NCBI GenBank assembly: GCA_026391855.1 | Contig: JAPLDE010000088.1 | Location: 1-45,052, forward strand | From: Bacteroidota bacterium | GTDB lineage: Bacteria; Bacteroidota; Bacteroidia; Bacteroidales; CAIXZF01 | Direction of reading: 5' to 3' | Length of the DNA: 45,052 bases | In this document: positions 1 to 7,915 of the stretch, piece after piece | How positions within the stretch are numbered: position 1 is the stretch's first letter | Layout of the letters: each line of letters begins with the position of its first letter | Notes under the pieces: generated by a model | Database searches by the model: none | Told to the model about the DNA's origin: nothing | Seen by the model: the letters and a program-made list of their open reading frames with translations, nothing else | Made by a program: the position numbers and the translations under genes

Positions 1-120
1 TCCTTCTTTCTTGAGTGGTAATACAGATAACGGAAATTCATGTTCCAATAAGCCTATTATGTTAGCCATTTTACATTCGTGTATTTTACTGCTTATTGCT
101 AATGATCTGTTCTGTTTCAT
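1..120 (-). CDS. Partial CDS of unknown function, running off the left edge
   Basis: An open frame starts at an ATG (bases 120-118, read on the minus strand) and stays open for 40 codons to the window edge, so only the N-terminus is present. The visible protein begins MKQNRSLAISSKIHECKMAN and continues with a hydrophobic, Leu-rich stretch; I recognise no domain. A Bacteroidota -7 box (TATCTTTG) lies 24 bases upstream, which supports a real gene start. No signal peptide is evident. Whether this is a mobile-element protein or a chromosomal gene cannot be decided from 40 residues. Confidence 0.45.
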   Translation of the reverse strand, partial: MKQNRSLAISSKIHECKMANIIGLLEHEFPLSVLPLKKEG

Positions 121-143
121 TATCTTTGATTTAAAGTTTATCA

Positions 144-151
144 CAAAGATA
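144..151 (-). promoter_or_regulatory. -7 box TATCTTTG of the left-edge gene
   Basis: Read on the minus strand this is a perfect match to the Bacteroidota -7 consensus TAnnTTTG, 24 bases before the ATG. The same octamer occurs on the plus strand at 121-128, so the two form an inverted repeat with a 15-base spacer. The plus-strand copy has no gene close downstream. Confidence 0.5.
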
Positions 152-232
152 ATATAATTATTAAGTTAGCACCATTATTGAGGAGAAGGGGCCGGGGGAT
201 GAGGTGAGGAAGGCAGCCGGCAGTCACATACA

Positions 233-2941
233 TCAACGCAGCAGGCTGACACTTCCCGATCGCTTCGACAACCTCCCGCTTGTATCACGGCATTGGATCA
301 CCCAGAAATAAACCCCGTCGGAACAGGGAGTTCCTTTGTGTTTTCCGTCCCATTTGAATTCAGGATCAGTTGATTCAAAAAGGAGTTGCCCCCACCTGTT
401 AAAAAGAGACAATTTTAAACTACTGATATTGTGTATATTATGTATGGTGAAGAAGTCATTAACCTGGTCATTGTTGGGTGTGAAAACATTAGGAATTTCG
501 AAGGACACCTCACAATCGAGAAAATCCACCTTAATTGAATCAGCCCGTTTGCAACCTTCCAGGTTACTTACCTCAACCCGGTATGTCCCCGGACTTTGTA
601 TCAGCCGGTTTGTGCCGATATATCCGTCCTGCCAGCAATAGCTTTCAAAACCCTGGTTTACAGTTAGTTCAATACTTTCACCCTCACAAAGGGTAGTATC
701 ATTCCCCAATTCAAACTGTATGGGATCTGAATATTTCATTTTGATGATATAACCGTCAGCGTTCTCCATACTGTTAAGCTGAAAATAAGCACCATTCCCG
801 GGATCCACCATGGGCAGCAGGGCAGAACCGGCTATTCCGGTAAAATATGCCAATCCGTTCCCGTCGGCAACCACCGAATAACCGCGATCAACCTTTGGAC
901 CACCGAAATAGGTGCTGTAAAGCAGCTGTCCCGAATCAGTGAATTCAGCCAGGAAGACATCTCCGCCCTGGCCTGCCGCGGTATCACCCATTGCAGGCTG
1001 GAAATACTGATCCGTTTTCTCCATCAGGGGCAGATCAAGCGAAGTGGTATACCCCGTGCAAAACAAATGCTGACAATGGTCCCACACCAAAGCATATCCT
1101 CCTTCCTCTACCGTTCCGCCAAAATAGGTTGACCATTGTAAGGCCCCGATGCTATCGAAAGCGACAAGGAAGGCATCACAATATCCTTTTTTCACCGTCT
1201 GCATATAGGCTCCCGGCCTTTCCACAAGCGGAAAATCATCAGAATAGGTGGTTCCGGTGATGTAAATATTGTTCCTGTCATCCACCGACATGCATTGCCC
1301 GCGGTACCAGACAACACCTCCCGGTGTATCTTCATACTCACCTCCAAGGAAGGTGACCCATTCTGTCTGACGGCTGGCATCAAACCTGGCCACGAAAGCA
1401 TCCATCATTCCATTACTATATGGCTGGTAAAAAGCCCCTGGATATGGTTTACAAGGAAGAGTATCTGACTGGGTAAATCCGCTGATTATCAGCTTATTAC
1501 GTGAATCACAAGCAATTGATGTAACTGAAGTGAGCGAGGGAATGACCCCTTTAAAATAGGTAGACCACATCAGGCTGCCGGAAGGCGCAAAACCTGCAAT
1601 GAAAGCCATATCTCCATATCCAACCGTATCATTATAAGCGCCTGCCATGATTTTTACAGGCAGGTCGGTGGAATAAGTCTCCCCGGCAATATAAAGATTA
1701 CCGGTTTTATCAAAACATAATGAAGCAGCCATATCGTTGCCGTTCCCTCCGAAAAAAGTTGCCCATTTCCGGATACCGGAAGTATCGAAACGAAGAATAA
1801 AGGCATCTCCGTATGGCCAACCACTCTGATAAACACTTTGATTGTAGGCAGAAACCATTGACTGAAGAGGGAAGTTAAAGGATACGGTTAAACCGGTCAG
1901 GTATATATCCCCTTCAGGACCCGTTTTAATATCCCAGCCCTCGTCGTAGTTAGAGCCGCCATAATAGGTAGCCCATCTTCGCTTCCCTTCCTTATCAAAT
2001 TTAAGGATCACAATATCGGAAGCACCATAGAAATTTCCCTGGAAATACCCGGTATCCGGAGCCTGAACAGGAAAATCGTAAGAGGTGGTGGTTCCTGTAA
2101 TGTACACATTCTCTGATGCATCCAGGCAAATAGCCCTGAATTCCTCAAACTTGTCTGAGCCTCCGTAATAGGTCGACCATACAGTGGGATCGATCACATA
2201 TGATTCACCGGTATTCTCTTTCTTAACGCTGAATCCGATCGTCCCTTCTTTCTCCTCAAAGGTGCAGGGCAACTTCTTCTTCGAGGTTATACCATAACAG
2301 AGTAACTCTCCTTCATTGACCTGCCGTAATGGACATTCCCATTGAAGCTTTGTTTCATCCGCTGTCAGTTTCAGGCTTTCAGCACCCTGATACCTTAACC
2401 TGATATCCTCGGGATTTGCATCAGAGGTCATATTGAATTCATAAGTAAACAGCTCATTATCAATATGATGATCTTTCGCTTCAAGTACCCAATCGATACC
2501 GGGGTATACATTGCGGATGAGGATACTGGTATAAGATCTTACTCCCATTATACCCTGGGGACAGGCAGGGTAATAATAATTGAACGTACATGGGTCATCC
2601 GAAAGGGTGGCCGTCACCTGCTCCCTGCTGATTCTTGCATTGACCAGTTCAACCTCAACCCGGTTAAAGGCCAGAGACGGAATCCGTTGTACCGGATCTG
2701 CATTCCTGACGTTTGAATCTTGTAGTAAAGCCTTGTAAAAGAAGTAGGTAACCCCTTTGTCAGTAAGATAAATGTCGCAACCTGGCCGTTCAAGTTTAAA
2801 CAGAATCTGATCTGTACCCTTTGAATCCGGCGCATCAAACTGACCTTTGTTTTCGATGAATCCACTTAAATTTTCCTGCGAAATACAAGAAAAAGAAAGG
2901 AAAATAAATGATAAAAATAAACCTAAACAGTTGATTTTCAT
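233..2941 (-). CDS. Secreted SBBP-repeat protein with T9SS type B sorting domain
   Basis: A 902-residue secreted surface protein. It starts with a signal peptide (MKINCLGLFLSFIFLSFS, cleavage near CISQ), followed by the 'ENKGQF' N-terminal domain typical of this family. About seven SBBP beta-propeller-like repeats follow (roughly residues 255-740), recognisable by 'W(S/A)TY(Y/F)GG' openings and 'NxYITGxTxSxDFP' ends. Then comes an Ig-like segment ('NDTTLCEGESIEL') and a C-terminal type B sorting domain (about residues 815-902; 'IPNVFTPNNDQVNDFF', 'LFNRWGQLLFES', 'DGVYFWVI'). Such domains direct T9SS export and cell-surface attachment or release; the ligand is unknown. The gene begins 8 bases after the HicB-like gene, so the two may be co-transcribed. 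Confidence 0.9.
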   Translation of the reverse strand: MKINCLGLFLSFIFLSFSCISQENLSGFIENKGQFDAPDSKGTDQILFKLERPGCDIYLTDKGVTYFFYKALLQDSNVRNADPVQRIPSLAFNRVEVELVNARISREQVTATLSDDPCTFNYYYPACPQGIMGVRSYTSILIRNVYPGIDWVLEAKDHHIDNELFTYEFNMTSDANPEDIRLRYQGAESLKLTADETKLQWECPLRQVNEGELLCYGITSKKKLPCTFEEKEGTIGFSVKKENTGESYVIDPTVWSTYYGGSDKFEEFRAICLDASENVYITGTTTSYDFPVQAPDTGYFQGNFYGASDIVILKFDKEGKRRWATYYGGSNYDEGWDIKTGPEGDIYLTGLTVSFNFPLQSMVSAYNQSVYQSGWPYGDAFILRFDTSGIRKWATFFGGNGNDMAASLCFDKTGNLYIAGETYSTDLPVKIMAGAYNDTVGYGDMAFIAGFAPSGSLMWSTYFKGVIPSLTSVTSIACDSRNKLIISGFTQSDTLPCKPYPGAFYQPYSNGMMDAFVARFDASRQTEWVTFLGGEYEDTPGGVVWYRGQCMSVDDRNNIYITGTTYSDDFPLVERPGAYMQTVKKGYCDAFLVAFDSIGALQWSTYFGGTVEEGGYALVWDHCQHLFCTGYTTSLDLPLMEKTDQYFQPAMGDTAAGQGGDVFLAEFTDSGQLLYSTYFGGPKVDRGYSVVADGNGLAYFTGIAGSALLPMVDPGNGAYFQLNSMENADGYIIKMKYSDPIQFELGNDTTLCEGESIELTVNQGFESYCWQDGYIGTNRLIQSPGTYRVEVSNLEGCKRADSIKVDFLDCEVSFEIPNVFTPNNDQVNDFFTIHNIHNISSLKLSLFNRWGQLLFESTDPEFKWDGKHKGTPCSDGVYFWVIQCRDTSGRLSKRSGSVSLLR

Positions 2942-2949
2942 TTCGATAC

Positions 2950-3162
2950 TCAGGCGAAAATCAAACGGTCTTCCTTAGGCAAAGGAACCGGATCTCCAAA
3001 TTCATTGGCAGTTTCTATCCATAATTCAATGGCTTCCTGAGCATTTTTCAGGGCTTCCTCCTGAGAATTTCCATGCGCCATACACCCTGATAATTCAGGA
3101 ATATAAGCAATAAAACAATCATCATTCTTACTCCAATGGATAATTATCTCATATTTAAACAT
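2950..3162 (-). CDS. HicB-like antitoxin-family protein
   Basis: A 70-residue protein with the HicB/UPF0150 fold signature: 'MFKYEIIIHW' strand, 'CFIAYIPELSGCMAHGNS' and 'EEALKNAQEAIELWIETA'. HicB proteins neutralise the HicA RNase in type II toxin-antitoxin pairs, but many solitary HicB-like proteins exist. A good Shine-Dalgarno (GGAGGA, about 9 bases before the ATG) supports this start, which is notable because most genes here lack one. It has no C-terminal DNA-binding helix-turn-helix or ribbon-helix-helix extension. No intact HicA lies on either side; a 48-codon open frame overlaps its start. It precedes the SBBP protein by 8 bases. Confidence 0.75.
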   Translation of the reverse strand: MFKYEIIIHWSKNDDCFIAYIPELSGCMAHGNSQEEALKNAQEAIELWIETANEFGDPVPLPKEDRLIFA

Positions 3163-3301
3163 TCTTATTCTCCTCCATCAATTTATATTTAACAATAATA
3201 TCACGAACCTGCTTAACCTGGTATGGTTTGGCTTTATCTCCGTCTTCCCGGATATTAATTTTCTCAAAAATGTCAGCCCTCCTGAAAATATGATGGTAAA
3301 T
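3155..3301 (-). pseudogene. Possible remnant of a gene upstream of the HicB-like gene
   Basis: Between a stop at 3302-3304 and the stop at 3155-3157 there are 48 open codons whose translation looks protein-like, including 'RRADIFEKINIREDGDKAK' and 'PYQVKQVRDIIVKYKLMEE'. There is no ATG near its beginning; the only ATG (3176-3178) would leave seven residues. It overlaps the HicB-like start by eight bases, the arrangement of a translationally coupled partner. I read it as the C-terminal end of a decayed gene, perhaps a former toxin partner, but I cannot name the family; chance coding-like sequence is possible. Confidence 0.35.
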
Positions 3302-3428
3302 TTAGTAAAAATTGTATGACAGGGTATTAAAAGGTTTTCGGGGGAGGAATAAAATCAAATTGATCTACAAATGAGAAGGAAACTGTTATTCTGAAAATTC
3401 CATATTAAAACCGTCTGGCCAAAAATTG

Positions 3429-3436
3429 TATTTTTG
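3429..3436 (+). promoter_or_regulatory. -7 box TATTTTTG of the cysC operon
   Basis: A perfect TAnnTTTG match whose last base lies 12 bases before the ATG of cysC. Its position rules out the upstream TTG at 3434 as the start codon, because transcription would begin after it. Confidence 0.65.
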
Positions 3437-3448
3437 CACTTTTTAAGG

Positions 3449-4021
3449 ATGGTTGATTCGGACAGAACGATAAAACAGGCGCTGTTAAAGCAGAGAGGAA
3501 AAGTCCTGTGGCTGACCGGCCTTTCTTCGGCCGGGAAAACGAGCCTGGCCCTGCTTCTTCAGGATAAACTGCTGAAAATGGGTCATTTAACCCAGGTTAT
3601 TGACGGGGATATTCTCCGTCACGGATTAAATAAGGACCTGGGGTTTTCATTGAATGCCCGGGAAGAAAACATCAGGAGGGTCTCAGAGGTTGCCAAACTT
3701 TTTGTTAACTCAGGAATAATTACCATCTGCTGCTTTATCAGTCCTACCCGCGAGATACGCAAGCTGGCCGGGGAGATCATCGGTAAAGATGACTTTATAG
3801 AGGTATTCGTGAATGCCTCTCTTGAAACCTGTGAAAAGCGCGATGTGAAAGGCTTATATAAAAAAGCCAGGTCGGGAATGCTCCCAGATTTTACCGGTAT
3901 CGATTCTCCTTATGAATTCCCTGAAAACCCCGACCTGGAAGTGAAAACCGACCAGGAAGACCTGGAATCATGTACCAACCTGATGATCAATTATTTAATA
4001 CCATTGATTACCAACCAATAA
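3449..4021 (+). CDS. cysC: Adenylyl-sulfate (APS) kinase CysC
   Basis: Phosphorylates adenosine 5'-phosphosulfate with ATP to give PAPS, the activated sulfate donor. The 190-residue protein has the family's usual single-domain length. Visible motifs are the P-loop GLSSAGKT (residues 24-31), 'DGDILRHGLNKDLGFS', 'EENIRRVSEVAKLF', 'FISPTREIR' and the C-terminal signature 'CEKRDVKGLYKKARSG' with 'FTGIDSPYE'. A longer frame begins at a TTG at 3434, but the -7 promoter box covers that codon, so the ATG at 3449 is chosen. No cysD/cysN sulfurylase and no PAPS reductase lie in the window. The downstream partner is a sulfotransferase-domain protein, which argues for a role in sulfation rather than assimilation. 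Confidence 0.93.
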   Translation: MVDSDRTIKQALLKQRGKVLWLTGLSSAGKTSLALLLQDKLLKMGHLTQVIDGDILRHGLNKDLGFSLNAREENIRRVSEVAKLFVNSGIITICCFISPTREIRKLAGEIIGKDDFIEVFVNASLETCEKRDVKGLYKKARSGMLPDFTGIDSPYEFPENPDLEVKTDQEDLESCTNLMINYLIPLITNQ

Positions 4022-4030
4022 CCTTTTACC

Positions 4031-4216
4031 ATGGAACTAACCCAACAGGATGAAGAATATACCTTTCTAGCAGAAGACGGAAGCATCCATGCTGTACCCA
4101 GAAGAGGCTCCCTGGGCTTGCTTGCCTACGGATATGAAGGGTTGAAAATCTGGAGAGAAGTCAGGATCAGGGCACAGCAGAAAGAACAACCGACCTCCCC
4201 TGATGATAAGGTATAG
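4031..4216 (+). CDS. Small unknown protein between cysC and the sulfotransferase fusion
   Basis: A 61-residue soluble, charged protein (MELTQQDEEYTFLAEDG at the N-terminus, then 'GSLGLLAYGYEGLKIWREVR' and a polar tail). It starts 9 bases after the cysC stop and ends about 60 bases before the next gene, so it is very likely co-transcribed with both. No signal peptide, membrane helix or known domain is recognised; the 'GLLAYGYEGLKIWR' stretch could form an amphipathic helix. The function is unknown; from position alone it may act with one of its neighbours. Confidence 0.6.
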   Translation: MELTQQDEEYTFLAEDGSIHAVPRRGSLGLLAYGYEGLKIWREVRIRAQQKEQPTSPDDKV

Positions 4217-4223
4217 CTATATG

Positions 4224-4257
4224 GTAAGGGCCCGTAAGGGCGTATGGCAATACGCCC
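4224..4257 (+). repeat. REP-like palindromic element
   Basis: GGGCGTAT (4238-4245) and ATACGCCC (4250-4257) form a perfect 8-bp stem around the loop GGCA, preceded by 'AAGGGCCCGTAA'. The overall plan (CCCG, short spacer, AGGGC, palindrome, GCCC) resembles the element at 32695-32728. The ATG at 4244 lies inside the stem and is therefore an unlikely start codon for the next gene. Confidence 0.5.
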
Positions 4258-4273
4258 CAACAATATGATATCT

Positions 4274-6811
4274 ATGAAAAATAAAGTACTACTCCTCGGC
4301 TGGGATGCCGCCGACTGGGATGTGATCAGCCCACTGCTGGACGCCGGAGAAATGCCAGCCCTCGAGCGCTTGCTGAACAGCGGCGTAATGGGCAACATAT
4401 CAACCCTCTACCCACCATTGTCACCCATATTGTGGACCTCCATTGCTACCGGAAAGAACGGGGATAATCACGGGGTACTGTCATTTACAGAGCCGGATCC
4501 CAAAGATGGCGGAATAAGGCCGGTAACTGTTGCCTCAAGAAAAGCCCATGCCATTTGGAACATCCTGAACGCCAATGGATTGAGATCGAATGTGGTTGGT
4601 TGGTGGCCCAGCCACCCGGCTGAACCGGTTAACGGGGTGATCATCAGCAACTTCTTCCAGCAGTCGAGGCAAAAGTTGAGGGAAGACTGGGGGCTGTATG
4701 AAGGGACCATTCATCCGGCCGAAATGAATGAAGTGCTTTCCAAATGCAGGATCCATTGGAATGAACTCACTGAAAACCATATCCTTCCTTTTATCCCGAA
4801 AGCGGAAGAACTCCCGAAAGAATCCTATCACTTTATTGAAGGAGTAGCCAAAGTGCTGGCTGAAACGGCAACGATCCAGAGCGTTTCTACTTACCTGATG
4901 AAAAATACGGAATGGGATTTCATGGCCATATATTACGACGGTATCGATCACATCTCCCATGGATACATGAAATTCCACCCCCCCCAATTACCAGGGATAC
5001 CGGATCGGGAATTCGGTATCCTGAACGGTGTGGTCAGGGCTATGTACAAATTCCATGACATGATGCTCGACCGCATGATGCAACTGGCCGGCGAAGACAC
5101 CACCATCATCATTTTATCGGACCATGGCTTTCAGTCGGGCAATAACCGGGTGATCGAACTTCCGAGGTTTAATACAGCACCTGCCATCGAGCACCGGCAA
5201 TATGGAATTTTATGTGTTGGCGGAAAAAACATCAAAAAAGATGAAAGGGTCTATGGTGCAACCCTCCTGGACATCGTTCCTACCATCCTCACCCTCTTTG
5301 ATCTGCCTGTTGGCAGGGACATGGAAGGAAAAGTGCTGCTGAATATCTTTGAGAAACCTCCCAAGGTAAGCTATATTAACAGTTGGGATAAGGTGGAAGG
5401 GGATTTCGGAACCCATCCCGATCTGTCGGATACGGATATCTTTGCCTCCGCGGAAGCATTGAAGCAACTGGTTGAGCTGGGATACATCTCCGATCCCGGG
5501 GAAGACAAGACTAAAGCATTCACAGCCTGTAAAAATGAAACAGATTATAACCTGGGACTGATCTATTCCTTTAAAAAACAATATGAAAAAGCCTATCCCC
5601 TGTTTGAGTCGCTGATCGCCTTTGACAAGGAGGACATCAGGTTTAACATGAGCCTGCTGGAGGCCTGCCTGGCGCTGGACCATTTTGACAGGGCCCGTGC
5701 CGTGATCGATCACCTGAAGAACATGGGAAATCAATACATGCCCAGCCTCGATTACCTGGAAGGCATATATTACAGTAAGAAGGGCGAGGTGGACAAAGCC
5801 CTGGGAATCTTTAAAAAAGTGACTGACAATAACCTGGTTTCCATCGGAATACTCCTGGAAATTGCCAGACTGTATCTGAAAGTCGGCCTTTATGAGGAAT
5901 CCGGGGATTTATTTCAGAAGATCATCGAAACCGATGAATCCCAGTCACTGGCTTATCTCGGACTGGGTACCGCTCTTCTCCGGCTTGGACAATATGAAGA
6001 AGCTGCCAATCAACTACTTACATCTATCAGCCTGATCTATAATTTTTCACCGGCACACTTCTTCCTGGGAGAATGTCTGTATCGCATGGGAAAATATACT
6101 GAAGCAGTTCATGCCTTTGAAATTTGTCTTTCGCTCCATCCCAACCAGCGAAAAGCCCTGCAATGGCTGGTTCGCATATTCAGTACCCTGATCCATGATC
6201 CTGAAAAACTAAGCCACTACCAGTCGAGGCTTGCTGCCCTTCAAAAGGGAGAGATCATTGTTGTTACCGGCTTGCCCCGGTCAGGAACCTCCGTGATGAT
6301 GCAGATACTGCAAGCCGGAGGAATTGAGGTCTTTACCGATAATAAGCGCCTCCCCGACATCAACAATCCCAAAGGATACATTGAATATGAGGCTGTTAAA
6401 AGCCTATCGAAAGACAATTCCTGGATGAAGGAAGTGAACGGGAAAGCCATAAAGATCATCATTCAACTGCTGCAGCAAATTCCCGTCGATTATTCATACA
6501 AGGTCATTTTTATGGAGAGAGATATCCGGGAAGTATTGTTCTCTCAACAGAAAATGCTGGGTAAATCTCAACCGGTATATAATGTAAATATGGCTAAAGT
6601 ATTCGAAAAAGATGTGGAAGCCACCAAGGCCTGGATCGGCCACAACCCTAATATTGAAGTATTATATGTAAACTACCGCAACCTGATTGAATCTCCTGAC
6701 AGGGAACTTATTCGTATTGAGGACTTTATCGACCAGGCAATGGACATGGAGAAGATGAAGAAGGCCATTGATGTGAGTCTGTATCGAAATAAATCCGAAA
6801 ATATTAGCTGA
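4274..6811 (+). CDS. Alkaline-phosphatase-superfamily/TPR/sulfotransferase fusion protein
   Basis: An 845-residue, apparently cytoplasmic, three-part protein. Residues 1-360 form a type I phosphodiesterase/nucleotide pyrophosphatase domain of the alkaline phosphatase superfamily: metal ligands in GWDAADWD (D11), a nucleophile candidate in 'PILWTSIATG' (T55 or S56), YDGIDHISH (D222, H226), SDHGF (D283, H284) and EHRQYG (H307). Residues about 420-630 are TPR helices ('YLGLGTALLRLGQYEEAA'). Residues about 660-845 are a sulfotransferase domain with the PAPS 5'-phosphosulfate loop TGLPRSGTS (665-673), 'NNPKGYIEYEAVKSL', and a 3'-phosphate site 'ERDIREVLFSQ'. The chosen ATG gives MKNKVLLLGWD; ATGs at 4244 (inside a palindrome) and 4265 are alternatives. 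With cysC upstream supplying PAPS, it is likely a sulfating enzyme; the acceptor and the ester split or transferred by the first domain are unknown. Confidence 0.85.
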   Translation: MKNKVLLLGWDAADWDVISPLLDAGEMPALERLLNSGVMGNISTLYPPLSPILWTSIATGKNGDNHGVLSFTEPDPKDGGIRPVTVASRKAHAIWNILNANGLRSNVVGWWPSHPAEPVNGVIISNFFQQSRQKLREDWGLYEGTIHPAEMNEVLSKCRIHWNELTENHILPFIPKAEELPKESYHFIEGVAKVLAETATIQSVSTYLMKNTEWDFMAIYYDGIDHISHGYMKFHPPQLPGIPDREFGILNGVVRAMYKFHDMMLDRMMQLAGEDTTIIILSDHGFQSGNNRVIELPRFNTAPAIEHRQYGILCVGGKNIKKDERVYGATLLDIVPTILTLFDLPVGRDMEGKVLLNIFEKPPKVSYINSWDKVEGDFGTHPDLSDTDIFASAEALKQLVELGYISDPGEDKTKAFTACKNETDYNLGLIYSFKKQYEKAYPLFESLIAFDKEDIRFNMSLLEACLALDHFDRARAVIDHLKNMGNQYMPSLDYLEGIYYSKKGEVDKALGIFKKVTDNNLVSIGILLEIARLYLKVGLYEESGDLFQKIIETDESQSLAYLGLGTALLRLGQYEEAANQLLTSISLIYNFSPAHFFLGECLYRMGKYTEAVHAFEICLSLHPNQRKALQWLVRIFSTLIHDPEKLSHYQSRLAALQKGEIIVVTGLPRSGTSVMMQILQAGGIEVFTDNKRLPDINNPKGYIEYEAVKSLSKDNSWMKEVNGKAIKIIIQLLQQIPVDYSYKVIFMERDIREVLFSQQKMLGKSQPVYNVNMAKVFEKDVEATKAWIGHNPNIEVLYVNYRNLIESPDRELIRIEDFIDQAMDMEKMKKAIDVSLYRNKSENIS

Positions 6812-6817
6812 CATTTT

Positions 6818-6847
6818 TTTGAATTCTTTTAATATTTTGTAATTTCG
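6818..6847 (+). promoter_or_regulatory. Promoter: -33 TTTG and -7 TAATTTCG
   Basis: TTTG at 6818-6821, an 18-base spacer and TAATTTCG at 6840-6847 match the Bacteroidota TTTG-N19-TAnnTTTG pattern with one mismatch in the -7 box. The ATG of the next gene is 39 bases downstream. It starts only 7 bases after the sulfotransferase fusion stop, so the secreted protein has its own promoter. Confidence 0.55.
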
Positions 6848-6885
6848 CAGGAAGAAAACCAAATTAATAACAAATACTTAACAAC

Positions 6886-7731
6886 ATGAAGAATTTTAAC
6901 TCCTGGAAACTGGAAGATAAGTTGAAAACCTATTCAACGCTGGCAATCGGAGTCCTGAGTGCAGGTTCGCTCAATGCCCAGATTGTTTACCACAATGTTA
7001 ATCCTGACAGAGTGCTGCATGCTTCGGAAACAGATACAATGAACGTCGACATGAACAGTGACGGAACTGCCGACTTTATTTTCAGCCTTCGTGTGTACGG
7101 TACCGGTAATGCCAATATCCAGTGCAACCTGGAAAGCGCAGCCACCACCAGCCTGGTCCTGATGACCCAGCAACCCAATTATACCCAATTTGGTTATGCC
7201 GTTGCCCTGGCATTAAATGCTCCTATCGCACCCACCGATGCCAACTTCCATTCAGGCGTTTACCAGGCAATCCTGGCTTCCATCTATGGCGCAATTACTT
7301 ATGGTCACTTTGGTGACAACGGCGAACATTTTTTGGGTGTTAAATTCACTGTAGGTGCCAACGACTATCTGGGTTGGATCAGGGTAACCGGTGTTCCTTC
7401 AAATGGTTCCACCGTTACCGTAATGGATTGGGCCTACAACAGTACAGCCAATACTCAGATTCTGGCCGGAGATGGTATGCTTGTAGGTATGCCCAATTTA
7501 CAACCCGAAGATCTGTCAATCATTTCGTTGGACAAGAACATCCGCGTTAACTTCAAATCAAAAACCGAAGGCGTTGTTACCGTTCTTAACCTGATCGGTC
7601 AGCAGATCATTTCCACCCCTTTCAACGGGAACAAGGTGGTAATGAACCTCGAAGACCAGGTCCCCGGGATCTATATCGTTAATATTCAGACCCCTAACGG
7701 AAAAATTACCAGGAAAGTCAGCCTGAATTAA
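6886..7731 (+). CDS. Secreted protein with T9SS type A sorting domain
   Basis: A 281-residue exported protein. The N-terminal region (MKNFNSWKLEDKLKTYSTLA followed by a hydrophobic segment ending 'SAGSLNAQ') is a signal peptide with an unusually long polar n-region. The middle (about residues 30-200) is a beta-rich domain starting 'VNVDMNSDGTADFIFSL', of the kind found in surface proteins with 'DxNxDGxxDF' calcium-like loops, and including 'HFLGVKFTVGANDYLGWIRV'. The last 70 residues are a type A sorting domain ('VLNLIGQQIISTPFNG', 'VPGIYIVNIQTPNGKITRKV'). Its ligand is unknown. It is a monocistronic gene, with its own promoter and a terminator just downstream. Confidence 0.85.
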   Translation: MKNFNSWKLEDKLKTYSTLAIGVLSAGSLNAQIVYHNVNPDRVLHASETDTMNVDMNSDGTADFIFSLRVYGTGNANIQCNLESAATTSLVLMTQQPNYTQFGYAVALALNAPIAPTDANFHSGVYQAILASIYGAITYGHFGDNGEHFLGVKFTVGANDYLGWIRVTGVPSNGSTVTVMDWAYNSTANTQILAGDGMLVGMPNLQPEDLSIISLDKNIRVNFKSKTEGVVTVLNLIGQQIISTPFNGNKVVMNLEDQVPGIYIVNIQTPNGKITRKVSLN

Positions 7732-7756
7732 GAATTATTCACCGACTTTTCTTCTG

Positions 7757-7783
7757 AAAAAGCTACTTAACCGGTAGCTTTTT
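7757..7783 (+). terminator. Intrinsic terminator after the first type A secreted protein
   Basis: AAAAAGCTAC (7757-7766) and GTAGCTTTTT (7774-7783) form a 10-bp stem around a 7-base loop, with a T-rich tail, 26 bases after the stop codon. Confidence 0.8.
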
Positions 7784-7871
7784 CTATTTTATACATCAAT
7801 GATACATGAATAGATAATTTTAACTATCATAAGTTTCTTATCATTTTTACCGATGATATTCCTAAGTTTAG

Positions 7872-7879
7872 TAAGTTTG
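7872..7879 (+). promoter_or_regulatory. -7 box TAAGTTTG
   Basis: A perfect TAnnTTTG match, 36 bases before the ATG of the 957-residue secreted protein and after the preceding terminator. No clear TTTG -33 element is seen. Confidence 0.55.
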
Positions 7880-7915
7880 TAGGATAAAAAATTTCTTAAC
7901 CAAACAATTATATTT

